Origin: Kalaharituber pfeilii
Taxonomy: Eukaryota; Ascomycota; Pezizomycetes; Pezizales; Pezizaceae
Length of the DNA stretch: 64,000 nt
Assembly (NCBI GenBank): GCA_015179045.1
Contig: WHUZ01000073.1
Location: 248,001-312,000 of the forward strand
Reading direction: 5' to 3'
Both the position numbers and the translations under genes were made by a program. The notes beneath the pieces are model-generated. The model made no database searches. It was not told where the DNA came from and was given only the letters and a program-made list of their open reading frames with translations. Below, in pieces: positions 46,480 to 58,241 of this stretch; position 1 is the stretch's first letter, and each line of letters opens with the position of its first letter.

Positions 46480-46799
46480 TTATCTCATACTATTAAAAGT
46501 AATCTACCATACCTATAAAATTGTAAATTGAGTGTATTTTGATATATTTTATACTATCAAAGCAGGTCTTATTGTATCTATCAAATTAAACTATACTACC
46601 TTACTTTGTACTATAGAAAGTGGCTAATCTTAACTATAAATTGAGCTTATTTTACTATATTTTATGCTGCTAGGTAGGTCCTGCCATACTTGTCAAATTT
46701 GCCTTATTCTGCTATTCTTACACTATAGAAAGAGTCCAGTAATACTTACTAACTTAAGCTTATTCTATTATATCTCATATTATTGAGGATATTATGGAG
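46480..46799. repeat. Minisatellite S1, AT-shifted state (left part)
   Basis: Copies of the 2,398-3,037 unit with C-to-T and G-to-A change: CTACCATACCTATAAAATTG, ATACTTGTCAAATTTGCC and similar, at about 55-60 bp spacing. Confidence 0.85.
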
Positions 46800-47665
46800 G
46801 TAGTAAATACAGAAAGTTATTGTCTGCTAGGTTAAAAAGACACTTAACTAGCAATACTTGCTAGTTCTCTGTATAGCTTATATAGTACTTATTGATGTAA
46901 TTGCAGCGCCTTTCGGCTATTACATATTGCCTACATCACATATATATATTTTATATATACTTTCATTTTTTGCTATTCGTACACTTCATCGGCCACTCGC
47001 ACTATAGTCATAGTAAACCTGTTACAGTACTCCCTCTCTTAGGGCAACTTTTTCGGATTACTATATGAGTCTACCCCTACCTTGCCCATCGTAGATTATC
47101 CTATGTACTATACTATATGACTCTTCTAACCAGGATGTCAAACAGGAATCTGATATATCACTTTATCTTTGCTGCTGCCTCAGATGTATTGCATAAGTAC
47201 TACTTATTACTTAGCATACCCGAATTATATAGTGTCACTTAATATCAATATTTTACTATCTTATATTACCTTTCATATTACTTGTAGCTCTAGCTCTAGC
47301 TCTGGCTTTCGCTCTTTAGCTCTTAGCTCAAGCAAGGTCTTACTTTCTATAGCTTTAATACTTAATACTTAGGGAATTGGCAAGATAAGTTAAGCATTGA
47401 ACTAGTAATCAGTTTATCACTAGTCAACCATTATGGAGGTAGTAAACGCAGAAAGTTACCATCTGCCAGGTCAAAAAGACACTTGACTAGTAATACTTGC
47501 TAGTCCTCTATATAACTTATCTAGTAGTCACTTATATGATTGTAGTGCCTTTTAGCTGTCACATATTATCTACATCGTATATATATATTTCGTATGTGCT
47601 TACATTTTTCACTATTCGTATGCTCTACCAGCTACCCATACTATAGTCATGGTAAATCTATAACA
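46800..47665 (-). mobile_element. Miniature LTR retrotransposon (TRIM-like), copy T2
   Basis: The same family as 30,291-31,167 in opposite orientation: terminal direct repeats at about 46,800-47,035 and 47,429-47,665 around a ~390-bp core matching the complement of the T1 core. The flanks GAGGA (46,795-46,799) and GAGAA (47,666-47,670) are a 5-bp duplication with one G/A change. It is inserted in satellite S1. Confidence 0.82.
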
Positions 47666-49110
47666 GAGAAGCTGTCATACCTATCAAATTATGCCTACCC
47701 TACTGTATCTTATATTAGCAAGAGAGATCTACTAATTTCTACCAAATTCAACATATTCTGCTATATCTCTTAAGCTAAAATACTTGTATATTGAATAACT
47801 ATTAAACTATACTTATTCTACTATATCTTATAATACAGAAAGAGTCCTATTATACCTATCAAATTTAGCTTACTCTGCTATTCTTCTATATAAAGGTACT
47901 ACTATACCTATCAAATTAAGTTTATTTTACTACATCTTATACTGGTAAAAGAGGTGTGTCATCCTTATCAAATTTGACTTATTCTTTTATATCTTATACT
48001 ATAGAAAAGTCTAGCTATACCTCTATACTTATTAAAGTTAGTTTATTCTACTGTATCTTTTAATGTTAAAAGAGACCTATATACTAGTCTAATTGTGTTT
48101 ATTTTCCTATATCTTATACTATTAAGAGAGACTTACTTTTTTTTTTTTTTTTTTAACTTCATATAAGTTTATTTGCAGCTATTCACCATGGTAGTGTAAG
48201 AGAGACCTACTATACCTGTCAAATTTAGCTCATTCTACTACTTTTATACTATGTAAAGAGACTTGTCAACTTGAGCTGCTCATTCAGCCATATCTAACAC
48301 TATTGATAAAAAGGTATTATACCTATTAAATTAAGCTTATTCTGCCTCATTTTTTTCTTGCAAGGTCATATCTGTCAACTTGACTACATCTATCCTTATC
48401 TTATGCTATTAAGAGAGACTGTTATACCTATTTAATTTGACTCATTCTACTATATCTTACACTATTAAGAAGCTGTCATACCTACTAAGTTGAGGAGTTA
48501 TTATGCCTGTTAAATTGAAGAGCTGTTATGCCTATCAAATTGAGAAGCTATCATACCTATTAAATTGAGGAGCTGTCATATATGTTAAATTTAACTTATT
48601 TTGCTGTATCTCGTAAAGGTGAAATAGACCTACTATACTTGTCAAATTTGACTCGTTCTACTATACCTTATACTATTAAGAAGCTATCATACCTGTAAAG
48701 TACTTATAAAATTTAGCTCATTTTGCTGTATCTTATAAGGTAAAGTAAACTTACCATACCTATCATATTTGACTCGTTTTACTACATATCATACTCTTAA
48801 GAAGCTGTGATACCTATCAAATTAAGTAGCTATTATGTCTGTCAAAGTACCTATCAAATTCAACTCATTTTACTATCTCTCACAAGATGAAATAGACCTA
48901 CTATATCTATCAAATTTGACTTATTCAGCTGCATCTTGTACTATCAAATACTAGTCAAATTGTACTCTTATACTTGTTAAATTCTACTTACTCTATTACT
49001 ATTATACTATGGAAAGCTGCTGCTATACCTATTAAATTGAACTTATTATACTTTATCTTCTCATAGTAAGAAAGATATACTATACCTATGAAACTTGGCT
49101 CATTCTTCTG
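47666..49110. repeat. Minisatellite S1, AT-shifted state (right part)
   Basis: About 25 further degenerate units (CTGTCATACCTATCAAATT, TTATTCTACTATATCTTATA). A mutated LINE tail interrupts it at 48,132-48,200. Confidence 0.85.
48132..48200 (-). mobile_element. RIP-mutated LINE tail (family X)
   Basis: A T-run of about 22 followed by AACTTCATATAAGTTTATTT and GCAGCTATTCACCATGGTAG, the AT-shifted counterpart of the complement of the family X tail (ATATCACGTGACCCCGCATG, GCAGCTGTTCGCCATGGCAG). The 5' limit is approximate. Confidence 0.72.
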
Positions 49111-50389
49111 TATCTTATGCTAAGAATATTAAGGTTTAGAAGAATGTGAATATTTTATATAAAGGTATAGCCAATTACAACTCCTTATTATTATAGTATC
49201 TATTTCCTAGTATTCACACTTAGTATGAGTTGTCAGTCAGTTTTTCTGAGTGAGTTAGTTTTCGAGTCAGTTTATTATGCTGTAAAACATATCTAACTCA
49301 ACTGTTGAATGAGTTATATATATAGTATGACTGAGTTAGTATGAAAATATATAACTACTACTCGGTAGTGAGCTAGGGTGAACTGAGTCATTTTCATACC
49401 AATATGAGTCAAGTTAGTACTCAGTTTTATAGTATACATCTATATTTAATGTATAATACCTAATAAATGCATTTAGCATTCACATTCCATATAAGTGAGT
49501 TGAGTTGAATTAGTAAGTAATGACTTTGTACCAGTTTATAATACCATTATGCTATACTTGACTTGGCTACTAAGTGAGCCGGGTCAGGTTGTATGTACAG
49601 TATAACTGAGTTAGTATAATAATGTACAACTACTATTGAGTTCCTGAGTAAGTTTATAGTAGAGTTGGAGGAATTTTATTAAAGGCTTATACTGACTTAG
49701 CTTACACTGATGTGAATACTACTATTGCTATGAAGGTTGATTTTATATAAAATATAATAGAAACTTTTGATATAGGTATTATTAGGTGTTTGGTATATTT
49801 TATATTAATATATACTTTATAATAAAGGTTCAGAAGTATGTTAAGGTTTAGTAGTATATATACATTTTATAGGTCTTTTTTTTTTAATAGTCAAGTAGAT
49901 GCTAAAGTTTGTTTTTTTTAAGAATTAAGTAGCTATTAAGAAGAATATCTACATAGTACTGAGATAAAAATTTTCAAGAATAATTTAGGCCTCCTCTCTT
50001 ATTAGGCCAATAAATATCTATACTTTGTAGTTATAACCTCTATAAGTTGCTTCTAATTAGTGCTTTTAATAAAACTATTCAAATCTCTGTCAACTTGAGT
50101 AAGTTATTCTATCAAACTAATCAAAATAAAGATAGCTTGACTTCTATAATATTCTCCTAAATTAAGAATAGATCTATTTTAAACCTTCACTCCTTTACAA
50201 CTCTACAACTTGACAATGTAAAGGTAAGGGTTACTTTTATTCTATTGGTACTACTATATTAATACTGAAAAAATTATATATTATTGAGTTATACTCTACT
50301 AAACTTGCTACTTAAGAAACTTAAATACTAGAGTAGATAGCTTAATAGGTAAGTAAGAATATACTATATAATTTAGTAAAGGGTTTAGT
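49111..50389. other. AT-rich block with short GAGTTAGT-like motifs
   Basis: No gene. From 49,210 to 49,680 there are many loosely repeated GAGTTAGTATGA / GTGAGTTGAGTTGA motifs, probably a decayed tandem repeat. The rest is featureless AT-rich sequence. Confidence 0.45.
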
Positions 50390-50645
50390 AAGCAATTTAT
50401 TATATAAGCTAACTAGCAGCTTAGTAGATAAGTTAGAAAGTTCAATAAACAAGTTCAGTATATAGTTCTATAAATGATTCAGGAAGTAATTTGGTAGGGT
50501 ATTCAGCAAGCACTTTAATAGGAGAGTCAGTAGACACTTGAGCAGAGAATTCAGTGGTAGATTCAGGACATTCAGAAGTCAATTTACTAAGTGATTCAAT
50601 AGGCCATTTAGTAGGTAATTCAGCAAGTAATTCAGCAAGGTGTAG
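50390..50645. repeat. Degenerate tandem repeat of AATTCAGYARGTA units
   Basis: Repeated motifs of about 18-22 bp such as AATTCAGCAAGTAATTCAGC and GATTCAGGAAGTAATTTGG. The composition returns to normal just after it, near 50,660. Confidence 0.65.
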
Positions 50646-50689
50646 TTAATATATGGGCAACATCAGGAAAAATAATTTTTTCTCCCTGA

Positions 50690-51522
50690 GTGCACCTGGC
50701 GCCTAGGGCGCATAGGATGCTCCTGATGTAAACTCATATCCTCGGCACACCTCATTTAAGCCAAACATTCTAGGCATTGTTTAAGTTGACTCTTCTTTCC
50801 GGGCGTGGCTCTATGTACAACTGCCTTCTCAATGTTAACGCACCTACAGTTGGGGCTGGCACTCCAACTGCTTGCTCTATCTTCACCTGTGGTGAAGCTA
50901 CCATCCGCATCGGCATTACCAACATAACGCCATACTATGACTTCATCAACAACAAGTCTATCTCTAGGATTTTGCCCACAACTAGGTTCCGGCCGAGGCT
51001 GCATCCTACAACGGGAACTATCACTGATGCTACATCTGTAATAAGGCTCATACCCCTTGCTCCGTTCAGAATATTCTCGCTCTTATAGCCTGTGTTCACC
51101 ATGGGTTTGGTCTTGGAGGACACATCCACAACGTTGGGTACTTAACCCACAGTGTTTGTAATACTGAATGTTTTCTGAAGCTTCGTTGTGAAAGGAAAAT
51201 ATTCACAGAATCACCCAAGGAACACAGCGAGATTTTTGTTTAGTGATAAAACTCTGCCGCCGACCACCAGGGTCGGCGGCAGAATTTTGTATATATTTGT
51301 AAAGAATCCTGACGTGTAAGAAACAAAAGCAAGATCCATAGACAGCGAAATATGACAATCAAGACAGTGGCAATTTCTGAACCTCAAAAGAAAAACATGT
51401 AACTGCATGACAAAGATATAAACCGATAATGTGTGAAAGACAGTGGGCAAAAATGACCTAATAGAATACTGCGCAACATATTTAAGCTCCTCAAAATACC
51501 TTAACATCCAAAACTATCCACA
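50690..51522. other. Region downstream of the eroded minus-strand gene
   Basis: GC-normal sequence with overlapping open frames on both strands (about 50,756-51,129) that I do not recognise. A strong hairpin lies at 51,253-51,283. Confidence 0.35.
51253..51283. other. 13-bp perfect hairpin
   Basis: Arms TCTGCCGCCGACC (51,253-51,265) and GGTCGGCGGCAGA (51,271-51,283) around ACCAG, with AAAA/TTTT further out. It may be a fold-back element or a site acting in RNA; its role is unknown. Confidence 0.7.
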
Positions 51523-51563
51523 GCGGCATGCAATAAGTGAAATAAAAAAAAAAATAAAAAATA
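51523..51563 (+). mobile_element. 41-bp LINE micro-insertion
   Basis: GCGGCATGCAATAAGTGAAA followed by an A-rich run, like the very end of the LINE tails. A perfect 13-bp duplication AAAACTATCCACA (51,510-51,522 and 51,564-51,576) encloses it. Confidence 0.75.
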
Positions 51564-51576
51564 AAAACTATCCACA

Positions 51577-53078
51577 CTATGACTCCTCTGACGGTATTTC
51601 CTCTGGCGTATTCTCCTGAGGAGTAGAATCATTCAAACCTGGAATAATTCCTAGAGTTTCGCTTTGAGAAATATCCTCTAGTTCCTGACGGTCAGCCTGC
51701 CGATGTCTCGTAGTAACTTCCAAGCTCCTGCAGCCAGAGCTGACGCTTGTGTTGCGCTCCAAATCGGCAGCAAAATCACTGATGTCTCCAATGTCAAGAG
51801 GGACCTCACTTTCATTACTTACACCAATGCGCGCGCTATTCAACTTTCCTCTGATGTCTGCCTTGAGGGCAGTAAGAATCTTCTCTTGAATGTCTTGTGG
51901 ATACTTTCTCTACGTACTGAGCAGACGACGAAAAACTTCTAGAACATTGTAAGTCAATGCATGTGGTCGGCGCGGGGACTATACATACTAATGTTGTTCG
52001 CATACTTGAACGGTAGGGGTTCCACAAATTTACCTGTCTGGTACGCTTTGAGACTATGTAGTAAACTGGCACATACCAGACATACGAATATCTCATTGAT
52101 ATCTTCCAAAAACTCAGGCTCCTTTTGACCTTACTTCCTTGGGCCTGAGAAGTAGTTTTGCCAAATCGCGTTAGTGATTTACTCAGCTCTGAAGCGGTTG
52201 CCATATGCCTATTGATCAAAGTAAGCAGTGCATCTACTGTCAAGAGTTATACAGGGCTTACCTCTCGCTTGGAACTTTGACAGGTGAACCAGTCTCTTTC
52301 AAGAAGGTTTTCAACTTCCTAGGCAAGCTCTTCCTCTCCAAGAAGGTTGAGGTTATAAAGATGCAAAATATTTGTTCTGCTCGCATGGACTAGATGCGAA
52401 CGGTTACATGACAGGATGCTCTTTAACTGGTCCTGGTGGTCAGTCTAGGGACTCTGACAGGTAGTGTGTACTTATATGACTCTCAGCCCTTTTACAACGA
52501 GGAGCATGCAACTGAAGGTCTTCCTGTGCCTGGACCCATGCGGTTTCAATCACCTGTAAGGTTTCCAGGCTGGTAGAGAGAGAGTTTTCGAATAAGATAT
52601 AAATTGCGAGATTTTCGGCTGCCTGTTCGGCAATTGCACGAAGAGGCGCACCCAGGGTGCTAACTGCTCGGGAGCCATTAGTAGCTACAGTGGTGATTGT
52701 CGATGCCTGGCTAATGGAATCGTCTGGAATAACAGTATCCTCTGAGTCCAATATTACCTTGGAGCGAGGTCTGCTTGGACCTCTACACTTGCCACTTGGA
52801 GTGTCCTGTATGGGCAAGTACGTCAATTAAAACGAACACCTTGATTTGAGGGGGCTTACACTGGCAGGGCCTTTTAGGACTACACGAGCCGACTCTGAGA
52901 GACCCAAAGCTGATGCCGCTCGTTTACATGAAGTTTTGAGAGGCAACTATCTGCACGGGGGAGACGGGTAGTTTTCTTCATCCTCAAGTGGATCTTCTGC
53001 GAGTTCAATAGGGTCAACAGGGTCGTTGATTGGAATCTTAGTTACTGCTCGCTGTGATCTCAATTTGTTCCAGGGCAT
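51577..53078 (-). pseudogene. Eroded host-like gene, possibly DUF6532-like
   Basis: Minus strand from a possible start at 53,078 (MPWNKLRSQRAVTK) to a stop at 51,577. Readable blocks in shifting frames: AEQAAENLAIYILFENSLST (about 52,600), KSILSCNRSHLVHASRTNIL then LYNLNLLGEEELA (about 52,370), and PEFLEDINEIFVCLVCASLL then HSLKAYQTGKF (about 52,100). A GT-AG intron is likely near 52,800-52,850 (GTAAGC..TACAG). The pattern of a 'VCLVCASLLHSL-Y-TG' block near the C-terminus recalls DUF6532 proteins, common in fungi and often TE-associated, but this is a tentative call. Stops within blocks suggest a pseudogene. Confidence 0.4.
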
Positions 53079-53123
53079 TGTAGTTGGTGTAGGCAAGTAT
53101 TCTCCACTGAGGCAATATGGTTC

Positions 53124-53864
53124 TGTTACGGGCGTGAGGTGCTCGGCTCCGGTGGGCGCTGGAAGGGACCGGATGTTACGGCTACGGTGGGGAAAACGGC
53201 GGTGCCGGCGTCGTCCCGGAAGTGTGAATACGGCGGGTCGGAATGGCTACGGAGGTGTATGCGGCGGACCGGAAGGGCAGCTACTCGGCGGGGGACACGC
53301 AGCGGAGCGGAGCGATTCACGGGCGTATTGAGGGAACGATAGGTTCAGAGTTATAGAGAAACTGACAGAACACCGCTAGTGTCTTGATTCTTCTAACTAT
53401 GCTATCGCCAGCCGGCGCTTATATAGACTTCAGCGCAGCCATACATGAGGGGTCAACAAATGAATAATTGGCTGGCAACGCGGCGATTCCTTATCAATGC
53501 CAATACCGGTGGTAATAGGCATACGTAACGAAAACATGCAAAAATAGTACGGGACAAAGATAACGAATGTACTAATGCATGTGCGTATATAAATAAAGCT
53601 TCCGTAACTCGAGTGTATGCATCAAGCTGCATTCCGGATGACACACCCTTCCGTAGTACTGCCCTATCGAAACGATGCGAGAATCAACAGCCAAGCCTAA
53701 CGGGTGATCAGTCCGGTCAATCAGCGTTGGTCTTATGTTCGATTACAGGGTCAGCGTTTTCCCCTTGGCGGGTAAGTCTTCACCTTTAGCCGTGGCAGCT
53801 AATTAGTAGTGGAACCCTTGCCCCTTGCCACAGTGGTAGGCAAGTTTCCACCTTAGCCGTAACA
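53124..53864 (-). repeat. 3' LTR of element A3
   Basis: TGTTAC..GTAACA, 741 bp. Visible differences from its partner include ACTGACAGAACACCGCTAG versus ACTTAGGACACCGCTTG and GGGGGACACG versus GGGGGCACG. Confidence 0.92.
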
Positions 53865-54039
53865 TTACCCCCCCGTTTAGGGTACTCGTCCCGAGTAACA
53901 ATCACCAACAGAAAACCGAACTAATTGGGATTGTGGGTCTCATACTTTGGCTATCGGCGTACCTTATACGCGAGGTAACACACGAGCTGAACCGCAGTTG
54001 CCCGTGGCCGATGGTGAGACTGGTGTGTCTTTCACTCAT

Positions 54040-56700
54040 CATCAGTGAGCCGTTAAAAACCTTCCCGAAGACAAAACCCGGTGGGAAAAAGTCTTCGTAA
54101 GGAAAAGGTACTCACGTCAACGAACCATCCGAGTAGCATGGCAGCACAGAATTCCCATTTGTGCGAGATGCTCTGTCCCATGAGCCATCAATGCTTTATT
54201 GGACCGTAGGGTCCCGAAGGCTTCCTCGGATGTTGATCGTGGAACTCTCTGACAGATTCCAACGATCTACGAAGATTCTCAACCGTTTCCCAAGTCTCGT
54301 CATCTCTGCCATAGTTCGGTCATGGAAGATGTGGAGATACTATTTGGGAGTCTGTATTACACACTCTCTGCAATACCAGACGTTGTGCGTCAGAGACTCT
54401 GTCGGTCTGGGGGTGGTAAGTGGTACAGAGTTGGAGTTCTGTAATGTCTTTTCGAAGGGCTGAGGCGAATTATGGTCCACGTTCAGAGGTAATGTGGCGG
54501 GTAGACCAAATTGCCTGAGGACGTCATTGAAGGCGTTGGCGACGTCTCGAGTTGTCAAAGTGTTTTTTACCGGTGTATAGTGCAGCGCTGCATTTCGGTG
54601 AACCGGTTTGTGACAACTGAAATAGCGTTAAAGCCCTTGGTAGTTCTCCAACAAAGTCCATAGCTATCTCCTCAAGGCTTCCTACTAGTAGGCGTTGGCA
54701 AAAGTCTAGTTTGCCTCGGATGTCGGTCGGCTTTGGGCTGCAGTAGGCTGCACAACCGGCGACATAATCGGCTACTCAGCCGTCCAGTAGAAGTTCCGAG
54801 AGAGGAGTCCGATGCACACCCCAGTGTCGAGCCACGTTACTGTCGCGGCATCATCCTTATCACTTCGAATATGGTTCGGGTACCTAGCCCGTCATCGTTC
54901 CTTACCCATTCGTCACCGTTGACCCCAGGGATATCAGTTCACACGTCTTCCACTTCACCAGTCCGAGAGGGAGCGTCCGCTTTGCCGTTAGGCTGACGTA
55001 ATCGAATTCGGAGAGTTTCTGGCTCCGGTTGGACTGCTGGTTGTTGAGGCGTTGTTTGATGGTGAAGTGCGTGGTGCATAGTGGACGTGAAGACGGTGAA
55101 CTTAATTCCCAATAGCTCTATCCTCTATTTGTACAATCAAGGATTGCCAAGAGTTCGTTATCGTGGATAGAGGTAGTTTCGTTTGGCAGGGGTCAGTATT
55201 CGGGAGTGGTACTCGCAGGGGTGAAGGGTGGTAACGTCATTCTTAAGCTCAAGACGCCAGCGAGTGCCTGGTCTGAGCAGTCGGTTTCATAATCGTCGGC
55301 AGGGATCGATCGAACTGTCGCAGTATGGGGGCACTGATGAACTTGTCTTGGAGTTCCGTAAAAGCAGCTTGCTGCTCTGCCCCCCTAAATAAAGGGTATG
55401 TCTCCGGTCAAGGCTTGTAAGCGGTCGGGTTGTAGCGGAGTAAATTAAGTCGGCGGTAGTAGTTGAGGACGAATCGGCGGCAGTAGTTTGCAACGCCTAG
55501 AAAGGCTTGCACCTTCTTTAATCGGCTGTGGCCAGTCGCGAATGGTAGAGAGTTTGGACGGGTGCATCTTAATCTCGAGGCCATCAATAAAATGACCAAG
55601 GAACATGGTTTCGTGCACATGGAACTCGCACCGCGGCCCATGTTTGCTCAATCTTGGCAAGCACTTTTCCACTATCCTTTTATGGTCTCCTTCGGACTTG
55701 CCTTCATAGATTAAGAGTCCAGGTACCAAACAACTCTATCGATGCAAGTGAGGATCTCATCCATCATTTCTTCGAAGGAAGCAGGTGTGATGAGTCCAAG
55801 AGGTATGACTGGGTACTTCGAATAAGCCGTTGGCTGTGTTTGACAGCTGCCGTTCGTCGCCTGACTTAATCCGCATGGGGTTGTAGCCGTTCTTGAGATC
55901 GAGTTTGGTAACCCATTTACCGCTTTGGGTCTTTTTGAGGAGTTCCGACGTTAAGGGCAAAGGGTGTTTGTTCGGAGTGGTGAGTTTGCTTAGTGCCCTT
56001 ATAATCAACGCACGGTCGGAGGGACCCATCTATCTTCCGAAAAAAACGGTGAAGCTGCTTTTGACCTTGACCTTCGTATCTTCCCTGCTAGTAGGTGTTC
56101 GACGATATACCTCTAAAGAGCCTCATCTTCTTCCCAGGTACACTGGACCATGGGGAGGCTTCGCATTTGGATTCTCGAAAGGGATTTCATGATCCCAGCT
56201 TTGGTGAGGAGGTAAGCGGCATACCTGTTCCTCAAGAAAAAGCATTAACGTATCGCGAGTGCTAGTGCTCGCGTGCATCAATCAACGAAATATCACCCTC
56301 TTCAAGGGTATCATCAGAAAAACAGAAAGCAACTCAACACGAGTGCAACAAACATGCTATGCTTCAGGACGCCATTGACTCGGACACAATGATGCATCCG
56401 CCGATATCCATAATTTCGGCGTCAAAATCGAAAAACAAATTCCTTAAACGTCTGGCGGGAGTTCAGAACAGACTTTCTTGGTGAGAGTCCAGAACAGAAG
56501 GCGAAATAAAATTAACGAATGCCTTATCAGATTTTTCCCGAAACGCCAATAGGATGCACATAATCCAATGCGGAGGAAACAGAATCGGGAACCGGGACGC
56601 CAGAAAACGAAAACGAAAGCGAAAACGAAAACGAAGACGAAAGATTCACAAGAATCTTGATCATCGCAGGTCTTACTTCGTGACCTCATCTTCAACTCCT
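54040..56700 (-). pseudogene. Family A pol remnant (element A3)
   Basis: Broken frames matching A1: FHVHETMFLGHFIDGLEIK (about 55,560), an RT block WVTKLDLKNGYNPMRIKSGD (about 55,870-55,930), and degraded RNase H and integrase. The RT active site shows the same 4-nt deletion after YLD as A1 (about 55,711-55,728). The integrase-chromodomain junction has the same ~280-bp deletion (about 54,310-54,340). Confidence 0.75.
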
Positions 56701-56963
56701 TACCCAGTCTGCCAAGGAAACAATCGGCGCAGGGGCCGCACGGTCCACAATAGCCCTAACGGTCTTCCCAGTTTTGAATTTTACCTCGCAACTGAGGAGG
56801 TCGCTATGACGGGGAGTCCTACACGCTGAGCAGGGTCCCCATCCACTCCAAGTTAGACAGTTCAGTGATCCTCTCGGATCCGTCGACGGCCTATGAGGTG
56901 GCCAGGTCTGTCTTCGTCTTCTTTGGGCTAGTCGAGAGAGTGGATTCGTGACTCCAGGGCGTT

Positions 56964-58225
56964 TTACTTCCCCTTTGTCTTCCTTCTTTGGCTTCGGTTG
57001 GGTTTCCACCACTTCTTTTCGCAGCATGACGTCATCTTGTACCTGATGCATCGGTTGCCTTTTCTCTGAATCAGTTCTTCAGGTATGTCATCGCTCTTCT
57101 TGTTCTTCGGAGGTGGAGGTGGCTGTATCGTAGAGCTGCTGCTGACGGAGGTGATGTTTGTCATGGTGGTGGAGGGAGTGAAACGCTTATTCCCAGGCTT
57201 TCCCAGGGCGTCGGCAATGGAAACTTCCATTGGTTCTAGTTGCTTCGATACTCAAAATGACCCGCTAGAAGGTTCCGGACATCTTCCGAATGCTGGCGGA
57301 GACGTCGGAAATGAGGACAGGGTCGGGGGTCTTTGCCACGTCGTTGAACTCATCGATCTCAATTAAGAAATCCTGCATCCTACCCTACTGCTTGCGTCCG
57401 AATGTTTCGAGCAGCCTCAGCAATGGCTGAGGAGTCCTGGAAGGTCATACGCAGTAGGGTGAGAGCTGTGGCATATAACGCTGAGGGGTTCCGACGGAAA
57501 AGGTGAGGGCAGGGCCCTTCAAGCGAGAGGTTTCGTCGTCGGCAGTGATTCGCGAACTCCTGATCCATCGTTGGACCAGGAAAGAAAATTGTCAAGCTCT
57601 TTTTCATCCCCATCAAACTTTTCTGAAGGGGGAATTTTCGCAGGAGGCGGAGGAGAGAAATGTCCCACGGCATCAACTGACGGAGGAGTAAGGCCCCACG
57701 GCATCAACTGACATAACGAGAAGGCGGAGGGTCTCGTACTCGACGAGAACCGCAAGGCAGGGCACGAGGAGGAGGAGTACCCGCACCATCAATACCCGGC
57801 GGAGGAGGTCCTCCGGGATCAGGTTTTGGTGCGCCGTGCGATTTGCCGACTCGGGTGGGGGAACATTTGCAGGTTGCGGAGGAAACCGCACCATCAGTAC
57901 CCGGCGGAGGGAATGCTTCGGAGGAGAGCCTTTCGGACCTGGGTAGGTCAAGGAGGTGCGCTGGCTGTCGTCGTTGCGGAGTCGGTGCTGGCTGGAATCC
58001 TAGCTGCTGCAATATTTGACCACGCATATTTGCCCGTAGCTAGGCAACGTGGGTTATCGTGTTTTGCAGTTCTTGCTGGCTCTGAGAGAGAGGGGTGGAT
58101 ACATTACCTTGAAACGCTTGCTCGTCACGGAGGTTGGCGACATCTCCGGGGAGAGGTCCTTGAGGAAGAGGAGGCAGCGGATGAGCCTTCCGGTACCGAC
58201 ATTGTGGAGGCGGAGTGGTAGGTGA
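56964..58225 (-). pseudogene. Family A gag remnant (element A3)
   Basis: Includes MEVSIADALGKPGNKRFTPS, FQDSSAIAEAARNIRTQAVG and the Pro/Arg-rich N-terminal part, in several frames, and closely matches A1. Confidence 0.7.
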
Positions 58226-58241
58226 AAGAGGAGCGGTGTAA

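Noticed and set aside
50756..51129. Overlapping open frames on both strands at 50.8-51.1 kb
   Set aside because: No recognisable motif on either strand and no splice-supported extension; left as unassigned sequence.
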